Shown: positions 54,613 to 61,566 of the stretch, in pieces
Layout: every line of letters starts with the position of its first letter
Numbering within the stretch: position 1 is the first letter of the stretch
Assembly: GCA_038530555.1 (NCBI GenBank)
Contig: JBCBCN010000005.1
Span: forward strand, 186,001 to 250,000
Reading direction: 5' to 3'
Source of the DNA: HKCCE3408 sp038530555
Lineage (GTDB): Bacteria; Pseudomonadota; Alphaproteobacteria; Rhodobacterales; Rhodobacteraceae
DNA length: 64,000 nt
Notes under the pieces: model-generated
Database searches by the model: none
Told to the model about the DNA's origin: nothing
Seen by the model: only the letters and a program-made list of their open reading frames with translations
Made by a program: the position numbers and the translations under genes

Positions 54613-55743
54613 ATGACTGCCGCTTTTGAAGAACCAGGCCCGGTCGAGCAGGATTGGGCCGATGCGATCTCCTCGATTGATGAGATCATCGAAGATGCCC
54701 GCAACGGCCGGATGTTCATCCTGGTCGATCACGAGGACCGTGAGAACGAGGGCGATCTGGTGATCCCGGCGCAGATGGCCACGCCGGATGCGATCAACTT
54801 CATGGCGACCCATGGGCGCGGGCTGATCTGTCTGACGCTGAGCGGGGAGCGGATCGATGCCCTGGGCCTGCCGCTGATGGCGAGCCAGAACTCCAGCCGT
54901 CATGAGACCGCGTTCACCGTATCCATTGAGGCGCGCGAGGGGGTTTCGACCGGGATTTCCGCTGCCGACCGCGCCCGCACTGTGGCCGTGGCCATCGACA
55001 GCGCGGCCACAGCCGCCGATATCGCGACGCCGGGCCATGTCTTTCCCCTGCGCGCGCGGGAGGGCGGGGTCCTGGTCCGCGCGGGCCATACTGAGGCGGC
55101 CGTCGATATCTCGCGCCTGGCCGGGCTGAATCCGTCGGGTGTGATCTGCGAGATTATGAACGAAGACGGCTCAATGGCACGCCTGCCCGACCTGATCGCC
55201 TTCGCGCAGCGCCACGGGCTCAAGATCGGCACGATCAGCGATCTGATCTCCTACCGCCGCCGCCACGATAACCTGGTCCGCGTCCGCGTCGAGGAGACGA
55301 TCGAAAGCGAGTTCGGCGGTGAATGGCAGATGCGCATTTACACCGATGAGACCCAGGGCGCCGAGCATATCGTCCTGATCAAGGGCGATATCACCACGCC
55401 TGAGCCGGTTTTGGTGCGCATGCATGCACTCGACCCGATGCTCGATGTCGTGGGCAATGGGCCTCGCGGGCGGGCGGGTGAATTTGCCGATGCCATGCGT
55501 TTGATCGCCGATGAGGGGCGCGGCGTTTTGGTCCTGCTGCGCGATCTGACCATGAAGCTTGTCACCGATGACGAGGTCTCGCCGCAGACCTTGCGCCAAT
55601 ACGGTTTGGGCGCGCAGATCCTGTCCTCGCTGGAGCTGAGCGAGTTGGTGCTTTTGACCAACTCGCCCAAGCCCAAGATCGTCGGCCTGGAGGCCTATGG
55701 CCTGTCGATCACCGGCACGCGCCGCATCTCGGAGCTCGGCTGA
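54613..55743 (+). CDS. ribB: 3,4-dihydroxy-2-butanone-4-phosphate synthase with a degenerate GTP cyclohydrolase II-like domain
   Basis: A 376-aa protein. The N-terminal domain has DHEDRENEGDL (about 39-49), THGRGLICL and GHVFPLRAREGGVLVRAGHTEAAVD, all DHBP synthase. The C-terminal half aligns with GTP cyclohydrolase II but lacks the zinc motif CxxGDxxxSxxCDC: the corresponding stretch reads VRMHALDPMLDVVGNG. It probably cannot make the GTP-derived precursor. ATG 54613 follows AAGGAG at 13 nt. No FMN riboswitch was found upstream. It overlaps ribH by one base. Confidence 0.92.
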   Translation: MTAAFEEPGPVEQDWADAISSIDEIIEDARNGRMFILVDHEDRENEGDLVIPAQMATPDAINFMATHGRGLICLTLSGERIDALGLPLMASQNSSRHETAFTVSIEAREGVSTGISAADRARTVAVAIDSAATAADIATPGHVFPLRAREGGVLVRAGHTEAAVDISRLAGLNPSGVICEIMNEDGSMARLPDLIAFAQRHGLKIGTISDLISYRRRHDNLVRVRVEETIESEFGGEWQMRIYTDETQGAEHIVLIKGDITTPEPVLVRMHALDPMLDVVGNGPRGRAGEFADAMRLIADEGRGVLVLLRDLTMKLVTDDEVSPQTLRQYGLGAQILSSLELSELVLLTNSPKPKIVGLEAYGLSITGTRRISELG

Positions 55744-56306
55744 TGGCGGGGGTGAGCCACTATGAGCTGCCGCTACCGCGTTTTGAGATGCCGGTGAAAC
55801 TCGCTGTGGTGATCTCGCCCTATTACAAAGAGATCGCCGATCAGCTTTTGGCGGGCGCGAAGGGTGTGATCGCCGAGGTGTCCGGCACGGCCGAGGTCAT
55901 CGAAGTTCCCGGCGCTTTAGAGATCCCGACGGCGATCCGCATCGCCTACCGCCAGGGCCATTTCGACGGCTTTGTAGCCCTTGGCTGTGTGATCCGGGGC
56001 GAGACGACGCATTATGAGACGGTCTGCAATGACAGTAGCCGGGCGATCACGCTGTTGGGCCTGGAAGGGGCGTGTATTGGCAACGGGATCCTGACCGTGG
56101 AAAATGTCGCCCAGGCCCAGGCGCGTGCGGATGCGCGCGGCCAGAATAAGGGCGGCGGTGCGGCTGCGGCGGCGCTCCACCTGGTGGCTCTGACGCGCCG
56201 GTTCGGCACGCCGAGCAAGGGCGTGGGTTTCAAGCCGAAGGGACAGGGTGGTCCGGACGGGTCGGGTGTCATCGAGATCGCGCAAAGCGGGACAGCCCCT
56301 CAATGA
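55743..56306 (+). CDS. ribH: 6,7-dimethyl-8-ribityllumazine synthase
   Basis: A 187-aa enzyme joining the RibB product to the RibD-derived pyrimidine. VVISPYYKEIADQLLAGA, EVPGALEIPTAI and FVALGCVIRGETTHYE (substrate loop with the catalytic His) are typical. The C-terminal extension after ALTRRFG is somewhat longer than usual and Gly/Lys-rich. Start overlaps the ribB stop (TGATG), and its stop overlaps nusB (ATGA). Confidence 0.95.
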   Translation: MAGVSHYELPLPRFEMPVKLAVVISPYYKEIADQLLAGAKGVIAEVSGTAEVIEVPGALEIPTAIRIAYRQGHFDGFVALGCVIRGETTHYETVCNDSSRAITLLGLEGACIGNGILTVENVAQAQARADARGQNKGGGAAAAALHLVALTRRFGTPSKGVGFKPKGQGGPDGSGVIEIAQSGTAPQ

Positions 56307-56776
56307 GCCGCCGCGACGAAGAACGCCGGATGCGCAGCGCCTCGCGCCTTTATGCGGTGCAGGCGCTTTATCAGATGGAGGCGGCGGGCCTGCCGCTGGA
56401 TCGGGTCCGGCAGGAGTTTGAAAGCCATCGTTTTGGCCAAGAAGTGGCCGGCGAAGAGCTGTCGGAGGGGGATGTTGAGCTTTTCCGGGCACTGCTTGAG
56501 GGCGCGTTGGAGCACCAAGCCAAGATTGACCAGATGACCGATCGTGCGCTGAAGGCAAGTTGGCCCATCGACCGGATCGACCCAGTTTTACGCGCGCTGT
56601 TCCGGGCGAGTGGCGCGGAGCTGACCCATGCGCAGACGCCGCCGAAAGTGGTGATCAGCGAGTTTGTGGAGGTCGCGCGCGCTTTCTTTCCCGATAGCCG
56701 GGAAGTGGGTTTTGTGAACGCAGTGCTCGATCACATGGCGCGTGAGGCCCAGCCCGCGGCATTTGCTGAGCGCTGA
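56303..56776 (+). CDS. nusB: transcription antitermination factor NusB
   Basis: A 157-aa helical protein starting MSRRDEERRMRSASRLYAVQALYQMEAAG; the ARLxAVQALYQ pattern and C-terminal PPKVVISEFVEVARAF with SREVGFVNAVLD are the NusB signature. NusB with NusE binds boxA RNA in rRNA antitermination. It overlaps ribH by 4 bp, completing the ribB-ribH-nusB unit. Confidence 0.95.
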   Translation: MSRRDEERRMRSASRLYAVQALYQMEAAGLPLDRVRQEFESHRFGQEVAGEELSEGDVELFRALLEGALEHQAKIDQMTDRALKASWPIDRIDPVLRALFRASGAELTHAQTPPKVVISEFVEVARAFFPDSREVGFVNAVLDHMAREAQPAAFAER

Positions 56777-57050
56777 GGGCGTCCCTCAAGGGAAAAGTGG
56801 CGGAACCACACCAACCGTCGGGCGTGAATTCCCGAGGACCTGTATATACAGGTGGGCACCAGGTAACCGGGCCAGGGCCCGGACAGAGCCAGCTCCCTCG
56901 GAGTTGCTTAAGGCCACCGGAATTTTGCCAATGACGCGGAGGGTAGAACCGCCAATCCACGAGATAAGCCGCGTTCCATGCCGGGGCAAGGGCGTGTGGC
57001 TCAGGGCTCGGGGCGATTGATCTTGTTCGCGCAATGTTCCAAGATGCACC
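56777..57050. other. structured intergenic region between nusB and mmcB
   Basis: Five inverted repeats follow each other within 100 bp: TCCCT/AGGGA (56782-56793), GTGG/CCAC (56797-56809), TCGGG/CCCGA (56818-56835), the palindrome CCTGTATATACAGG (56839-56852) and CCGGGC/GCCCGG (56867-56882). No coding frame on either strand is credible. The density suggests a structured RNA or a protein-binding region. Confidence 0.5.
57025..57039. promoter_or_regulatory. SOS (LexA) box of the alphaproteobacterial type
   Basis: GTTC at 57025-57028 and GTTC at 57036-57039 are separated by seven bases, matching GTTC-N7-GTTC, the LexA site of alphaproteobacteria. It ends 11 bp before the mmcB ATG, a position fit for repression. 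Confidence 0.8.
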
Positions 57051-57503
57051 ATGCTTGAGCCCGTGGAACTTTCCGATCCCATAGCCCAACCGGGGCAGCT
57101 TTTGGCACGGGGTGTCGCGCGCCATTTGGCCGAGCTAGGCTTTGCCAGCGTCCTAGAATTTGTGCCCGAGCGCGGCAAACGGCTGGATGTGCTGGCCTTG
57201 GGTCCCAAGGGCGAGATTTGGATCGTGGAATGCAAATCGAGCCGCGCGGATTTCACCTCGGATCACAAATGGCAGGGCTATCTAGAATGGGGCGACCGGT
57301 TTTTCTGGGCCGTGGATGAGGCCTTCCCGTCCGAACTTTTGCCCCTAGAGACCGGGTTGATCCTGGCCGATGCCTATGGCGCCGAGATCGTGCGTGACGC
57401 GCCGGAACGTCGCCTGGCCGCCGCGCGCCGCAAGGCAATGACGCTGAAGATTGCGCGCATCGCGGCCGAGCGGCTGCGCCTGACCCACGATCCGGCGCTT
57501 TAG
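57051..57503 (+). CDS. mmcB: MmcB-family DNA repair protein
   Basis: A 150-aa protein with the PD-(D/E)XK nuclease pattern: RLDVLALGPKGEIWIVECKSSRADF (D, then ECK) and WQGYLEWGDRFFWAVDEAFP. In Caulobacter MmcB is a LexA-controlled protein that helps survive mitomycin C damage. Here a perfect LexA-type site lies directly upstream, which supports both identity and control. The start ATG 57051 comes after CCAAGATGCACC with no strong binding site. Confidence 0.9.
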   Translation: MLEPVELSDPIAQPGQLLARGVARHLAELGFASVLEFVPERGKRLDVLALGPKGEIWIVECKSSRADFTSDHKWQGYLEWGDRFFWAVDEAFPSELLPLETGLILADAYGAEIVRDAPERRLAAARRKAMTLKIARIAAERLRLTHDPAL

Positions 57504-57507
57504 AGGC

Positions 57508-57702
57508 CTAGCGTTTTTTGGCCATGGCGCGGGCGGCCTTGGCGGCGGCTTGGATCTCTTGCGCGATCTCTTCCGCCTCCTCAGGCTCAAAGTCGAGGGG
57601 CAGGTCGATGCCGTTGCCGAAAAGATAGAGCCGGACCATGCCCATATTGGTCGGCCCGATCTGCAGATCGGCGGCGTTGTCGTGTTCGCTGTTGATGCCC
57701 AT
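57508..57702 (-). CDS. DUF6324 family small protein
   Basis: A 64-aa protein starting MGINSEHDN and containing LQIGPTNMGMVRLYLFGNG and DFEPEEAEEIAQEIQAAA, a short conserved protein known from roseobacters with no function assigned. ATG 57702 follows AAAGGAAAAGG. A possible hairpin (57716-57762) lies in its leader. The longer frame to 57867 is not supported. Confidence 0.8.
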   Translation of the reverse strand: MGINSEHDNAADLQIGPTNMGMVRLYLFGNGIDLPLDFEPEEAEEIAQEIQAAAKAARAMAKKR

Positions 57703-57715
57703 CGGCCTTTTCCTT

Positions 57716-57841
57716 TTGCCAGGCTGAGCGGCGGGCCTACCGTGCGGGGCGCGACCTGGCAAGTTTCGCCGTGCCCGGTGCTGCTCCAAAAGATCGCAAT
57801 GGCTCCTGCCGCAGCCCTCAGGGCGCTTGCGGCATTTTTTT
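57716..57841 (+). ncRNA. candidate small RNA: 5' stem-loop plus Rho-independent terminator
   Basis: TTGCCAGG (57716-57723) pairs with CCTGGCAA (57755-57762), and about 45 nt later TGCCGCA (57807-57813) pairs with TGCGGCA (57828-57834), followed by seven T (57835-57841). The terminator points along + but the nearest + gene upstream (mmcB) ends 300 bp earlier, with a reverse-strand gene between. This layout fits a small RNA of roughly 120-130 nt. The first stem may instead belong to the leader of the reverse-strand DUF6324 gene. Confidence 0.5.
57807..57841 (+). terminator. strong Rho-independent terminator with no adjacent + strand gene
   Basis: Seven-bp stem TGCCGCA/TGCGGCA with an inner GCCCT-C-AGGGC stem, then TTTTTTT. 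It lies 77 bp before the YCII-domain gene. Confidence 0.88.
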
Positions 57842-57918
57842 CGACCGATGTCCTTTTGCTGTGCCATGGTTCGTCATGTCGATGAAAGCGGTGATGCTTT
57901 CGACAACTGGAGACGAAG

Positions 57919-58263
57919 ATGCGTTATACTTTTTTGACTTATTCGCGGCCCGAAGACTTTGCGAATGTGCCGCCTGAGGAGCTTGGTCAATTGAAGGGTC
58001 TGTTCGGGGCCTATATCGGGAGCTTGAAGGCGGCGGGCATCCTTGTGGCGACGGACTGGCTGCAACCGGTGAGCTCGGCGACGACGGTTTCGGAGGGTGG
58101 CAACCGCATCCAGGATGGGCCTTTCGCGGAATCCAAGGAGACCTTGGGCGGCTATATGACGGTGGACGTTCCCGATCTCGACACCGCGATTTCCTGGGCC
58201 AAGAAATGCCCCATGGCCAAATACGGTGCCGTGGAAATCCGGCCCACCGCGATGGAAGGCTAA
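57919..58263 (+). CDS. YCII/DGPF-domain protein, partner of the ECF42 sigma factor
   Basis: A 114-aa YCII-fold protein: MRYTFLTYSRPEDFANVPPE, then DGPFAESKETLGGYMTVDVPD, the DGPF motif that names the group, and AKKCPMAKYGAVEIRP. The start follows GGAG at 6 nt. Its TAA overlaps the ATG of the sigma factor (TAATG). ECF42 sigma factors are nearly always beside such proteins, and often control them. The biochemical role of the DGPF protein is unknown. Confidence 0.9.
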   Translation: MRYTFLTYSRPEDFANVPPEELGQLKGLFGAYIGSLKAAGILVATDWLQPVSSATTVSEGGNRIQDGPFAESKETLGGYMTVDVPDLDTAISWAKKCPMAKYGAVEIRPTAMEG

Positions 58264-59459
58264 TGACGCCAGAGGCGCGCATGGCCGATGTCATGCGCGC
58301 GTCTTACGGGCGGCTTTTGGCGATCCTCTCGACCCGCACGGGCGATATCTTGCGGGCGGAAGACGCGCTGTCGGATGCCTTCGCCAAGGCTCTGATCCAC
58401 TGGCCAGACGAGATGCCAAAGAACCCTGAGGCTTGGCTGCTGACCGTTGCGCGGAACCGCCTGATTGACATGACGCGCCGCGATGCGCGGCTGGACTTTC
58501 ACGACGAGGTGCCAGAGGCGGGCGTCGCAGAGCCACCGCCCGATGATTTCCCAGAGGAACGCTTAAAGCTGATGTTTGTCTGCGCGCATCCCGCGATCGA
58601 TGCCCGGATCCATACGCCCCTGATGCTCCAGACGGTGCTTGGTTTCGATGCGGAGGCCGTCGCCCGGGTGTTTCTTGTCCCCCATGCCACGATGGCCAAA
58701 CGACTGGTCCGTGCGAAATGCAAGATCCGAGACGCCGGTATCGCTTTTGAGATCCCCGATCAAGACGCGCTCGGGCCGCGCGTGTCGGCTGTTCTCGAAG
58801 CGATCTATGGCGCGTTTTCGCGCGATTGGCTGGGTGCGGGCGAGCTTGCCGAAGAAGCCCTCTATCTGGCGATGCTGATGGCCGATTTGATGCCCGAGAA
58901 TGCGGAGGTTTTGGGTCTTTGTGCGCTTATCGCCTTTACCCTCTCGCGCGAAGACGCCCGAGTTCGGGACGGCAGTTTTGTACCCCTGGAAGAACAGGAC
59001 CCAAAGCTATGGGATTTGGACTTGCTGCATTTGGCACGCGCTTATCTGGAGCGTGCGCAGGCTCAAGGCAGCTTTGACCGGTTCCAGCTTGAGGCCGCCA
59101 TCCAGGCCGTCCATGCGGATCGCATCAGTACTGGTGTCACGAATTGGGAGGCCTTGGTTCAGCTTCACCTCGGGCTATCACGTGTCGCGCCAACGATTGG
59201 GGCGAGTGTTGGATATGCGGCCGCATTGGGCAAATCGCTTGGTCCGACGGCAGGGCTGGAAGCGCTTACCGCAATAGAAGAGAAAACGCGGGCATCCTTC
59301 GCCCCGGCCCAAGCGACCCGAGCTTTTTTCTTGAGCGAGTTGGGCGAAACGGAGCCTGCGCTTGAGGCCTATGATCATGCGATCGCGCTAACCCAAGAAG
59401 CCGCGCTGCGGCGCTACCTGCAGAGCCAGCGCGATCTGTTGGCAAACCGGCCTGTTTAG
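58263..59459 (+). CDS. ECF42-type RNA polymerase sigma factor
   Basis: A 398-aa sigma factor. Region 2 includes AEDALSDAFAKALIHWP and EAWLLTVARNRLIDMTRRD; region 4 is around LMLQTVLGFDAEAVARVFLVPHATMAKRLVRAK. A long helical C-terminal part (about 180-398) with TPR-like repeats (LHLARAYLERAQAQGSFDRFQLEAAIQAVHAD type) is the ECF42 hallmark and replaces a separate anti-sigma factor. Translation is coupled to the DGPF gene (one-base overlap). The target promoters are not in the window. Confidence 0.92.
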   Translation: MTPEARMADVMRASYGRLLAILSTRTGDILRAEDALSDAFAKALIHWPDEMPKNPEAWLLTVARNRLIDMTRRDARLDFHDEVPEAGVAEPPPDDFPEERLKLMFVCAHPAIDARIHTPLMLQTVLGFDAEAVARVFLVPHATMAKRLVRAKCKIRDAGIAFEIPDQDALGPRVSAVLEAIYGAFSRDWLGAGELAEEALYLAMLMADLMPENAEVLGLCALIAFTLSREDARVRDGSFVPLEEQDPKLWDLDLLHLARAYLERAQAQGSFDRFQLEAAIQAVHADRISTGVTNWEALVQLHLGLSRVAPTIGASVGYAAALGKSLGPTAGLEALTAIEEKTRASFAPAQATRAFFLSELGETEPALEAYDHAIALTQEAALRRYLQSQRDLLANRPV

Positions 59460-59529
59460 CCATTTCAGCCTGTCCGCCGTCTGACGCCGATAGAGGTTGA
59501 CCCATGGCCCGCCCCTATCCGACGATGTC

Positions 59530-59916
59530 TCATTTCACCCAATGCGGCGTTGCCATTGCAAAGACGGGCTCACCCGCCAAAAGCGGTCCGACTTCCTCCA
59601 TATAGGCGGCAAACCACGGCGCTTGGGAATTGGCCTCAAACGCGTCTTGAGAGGCGTAAACCTCGGTGATGTGCACTCTGTTTGGGTCCATCATATCCAA
59701 GGCAAGGATATAGCTGAGATGGTCTTCGCTTGCCGCCGCCCGGTCCCTGAGATGTGCATCCCAGAGATCGACGAGGACCTCGCGCTGCTCCGGCTGCGTG
59801 GTGATGGACAAAATCACAGCAATCTCCCCGCCAGAGAGATCCTCCGCATGTGCGGTCGAAACGCCGAGCGCTAGAATGGTGGCCAGCGCGCTTGTTTTGA
59901 GGGCGGATTTGATCAT
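59530..59916 (-). CDS. secreted antibiotic-biosynthesis-monooxygenase-fold protein
   Basis: A 128-aa protein with a signal peptide (ALKTSALATILALGVSTAHA). The mature part (GEIAVILSITTQPEQREVLVDLW, THHVTEVYASQDAF-type core and WFAAYMEEVGPLLAG) has the ABM/quinol-monooxygenase dimeric fold. Substrate unknown. ATG 59916 is chosen because AAGGAG lies 8 nt upstream and overlaps the alternative GTG 59925. Confidence 0.82.
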   Translation of the reverse strand: MIKSALKTSALATILALGVSTAHAEDLSGGEIAVILSITTQPEQREVLVDLWDAHLRDRAAASEDHLSYILALDMMDPNRVHITEVYASQDAFEANSQAPWFAAYMEEVGPLLAGEPVFAMATPHWVK

Positions 59917-60196
59917 TGCTTTCACTCCTTTGTTGATCGAAGGGACGATGCCACTTCACCTCCATGACGGGTGGGAGCGGGGCAAAAGGACAAAGCGCGC
60001 GAAATTTGTCCGCAAGTCACCTCACGGGCAAGCTTTCGCGGTTGCAGTCGACGTTCGAAGGATCATGCGGTTTGTTGAAAAGTGCGGGCCGATCAAACTG
60101 GGATGCGCGCCAAAGCCCTTTCGTATTGCGAGGTGAAAACCGCCATGCTAGCTAGCGCCACGGTTTTCGGAGACCGAGCGGTATCCGTAACCCCGT

Positions 60197-60273
60197 GCCG
60201 CCTTAGCTCAGTTGGTTAGAGCGCTGGATTGTGGATCCAGAGGTCCCCTGTTCAAGCCAGGGAGGCGGTACCA
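60197..60273 (+). tRNA. tRNA-His (GTG), lacking encoded G-1, with A73
   Basis: Cloverleaf: acceptor GCCGCCT/AGGCGGT (60197-60203 with 60263-60269), D-arm GCTCAGTTGGTTAGAGC, anticodon stem CTGGA/TCCAG with loop TTGTGGA and anticodon GTG at 60231-60233, T-arm with GTTCAAG, discriminator A (60270) and encoded CCA (60271-60273). The base before position 1 is T, not G, so the universal G-1 of tRNA-His is absent, as is known for alphaproteobacteria. An apparent island begins directly after it. Confidence 0.96.
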
Positions 60274-60284
60274 TGAAATCAAAG

Positions 60285-60320
60285 ACTTAGAGTAGAAGAT
60301 TCGCCGACTAAGTGATTTTT
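60285..60320 (+). terminator. possible tRNA-His terminator and island border
   Basis: ACTTAG (60285-60290) pairs with CTAAGT (60308-60313), then GATTTTT. Just after are two TTTTGCCTCA repeats at 60317-60326 and 60328-60337. A perfect inverted repeat GCTACTG-ATT-CAGTAGC follows at 60364-60380. Confidence 0.4.
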
Positions 60321-60470
60321 GCCTCACTTTTGCCTCAGAAAAACATTGCACTAAGAAGCCTTCGCTACTGATTCAGTAGCATTGTCGGCGCAAAGGGCGT
60401 CGATTAGGCTTATTGCACCTAGGTTTTGTCAACCTTGGGCATCGCGATGCTCTTCAATCATGGAGAGTTC

Positions 60471-60650
60471 GTGATTAGGATACTTTCGAAGCGTCAGGTG
60501 AAAGAGTTGGTTCTATACTCACCGCAACACATTGCCCGTCTGGAGAAGGCAGGTGAATTCCCCAAACGGGTACCGCTGGGCCCGAACCGGGTGGGCTGGG
60601 TTGAGAGTGAAGTGCTGGACTGGCTCGAAGAGCGTCTGAAGCGCCGATGA
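60471..60650 (+). CDS. AlpA-family phage-type transcriptional regulator
   Basis: A 59-aa protein starting at GTG 60471 (MIRILSKRQVKEL): GGAG lies 5 nt upstream. The helix-turn-helix LYSPQHIARLEKAGEFPKRVPLGPNRVGWVESEVLDWLEERL is the AlpA/excisionase pattern of integrated elements, which regulates integrase or excision genes. Together with tRNA-His just upstream it marks an integrative element, but no integrase gene lies in the visible part. Confidence 0.88.
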   Translation: MIRILSKRQVKELVLYSPQHIARLEKAGEFPKRVPLGPNRVGWVESEVLDWLEERLKRR

Positions 60651-60939
60651 AGACCTAGACAACACTCCTGATCATCAGGAGCAGGGTGGCTGGGGTTGCA
60701 AACCTGGCCACCCAACTCAAACGACCAAGTGCTCAGTTGCTCATTGGAGGCACTCCTGCAGGCCTCTTCGGCTGTCGCGTTAAGGCCTCACGCAGCAAAA
60801 CCACGCTGCAATGAAATGTGATCAGTTGCGCAGCACGGCTCATATCTGAACGTCACCAACCATTCCTGACCATAGCGAACGGTTACAAGTCCGCCTTTGT
60901 GTGAAGATTGAAAGGCTCCAAATGCAAGGAGCCAATGCA
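60651..60939. other. 289-bp spacer in the island
   Basis: No gene found. The sequence is less GC-rich than the core genome and contains an imperfect GGAGGCACTCCTGCAGGCCTC motif. It presumably holds the promoter of the unknown protein that starts at 60940. Confidence 0.45.
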
Positions 60940-61332
60940 ATGACCGTTCACCCGCACTCATCATCGCGCGCATACTTCCTCTACTGCGTCGGCCAGGAAT
61001 TGGTCACTATAAACGCGTTCAAAGCCGCGATGGCTGCGGCCCAGGTGCCGGCCAAGCCCTTGCTCGGCCGCTACAAAGGCAGGTCTGAGCAATCGTTCAT
61101 TTCACGTATGGACGACTTTGAGGTCATCCGGCCCTGGCTCAACGCGGAAGAGAGTTTCTTGCATATCCACAGTTTTGATGCTCGCGACCGGCCAAAAGCC
61201 ACGCTGTGCTTCTTGAGCGATGGTAGCGAGGAGTATCTGGGTCGCTTGGTCCCCGTCGTGCGAGCGACTGCCATGCAGCAGGAAGCGTTCACGTATGACC
61301 CGACCTACGGGCAGTACTTCATTTGTGAATAG
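60940..61332 (+). CDS. hypothetical island protein (130 aa)
   Basis: A 130-aa protein with no recognised family. It is mixed: VGQELVTINAFKAAMAAAQV, a central FISRMDDFEVIRPWL, and FLSDGSEEYLGRLVPVVRATAMQ. No signal peptide or membrane helix. ATG 60940 has AAGGAG 8 nt upstream, stronger than the in-frame GTG 60901. Codon use is less biased than in the core genes, consistent with island DNA. Confidence 0.6.
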   Translation: MTVHPHSSSRAYFLYCVGQELVTINAFKAAMAAAQVPAKPLLGRYKGRSEQSFISRMDDFEVIRPWLNAEESFLHIHSFDARDRPKATLCFLSDGSEEYLGRLVPVVRATAMQQEAFTYDPTYGQYFICE

Positions 61333-61395
61333 AGCCTCAAGGCGATCTCCGCGTGTCGTAGCGAACGGCCCATTCCAGACACTCAGCGCATCCCC

Positions 61396-61432
61396 GGATG
61401 CTGCAGTTGCAGCCCGCTTTGCGGACATTCGC
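61396..61432 (+). repeat. 37-bp diverged repeat, left copy
   Basis: Begins GGATGCTGCA and ends GACATTCGC. The copy at 62455-62491 matches at 30 of 37 positions in the same orientation. The two flank the DUF6602 gene. Confidence 0.7.
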
Positions 61433-61566
61433 CATTGGCGCAAAATCTCTCGGCAATCACTCTATGACTTATCGGTTCGGGCCTTCGCAATTATGGCGAA
61501 AGGGGCGCTTGCGCGAAGAATATCTTCAGGCAAGATTGGGCTTGTAATAATCAAGGGTGCCTGTGG

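Noticed and set aside
56839..56852. Enterobacterial LexA box at CCTGTATATACAGG
   Set aside because: The spacing between CTGT and ACAG is 4, not 8, and alphaproteobacterial LexA uses GTTC-N7-GTTC, which is found separately at 57025.
56786..57256. 156-codon reverse-strand frame between nusB and mmcB
   Set aside because: It overlaps mmcB antisense and its central part covers the inverted repeats; no conserved motif.
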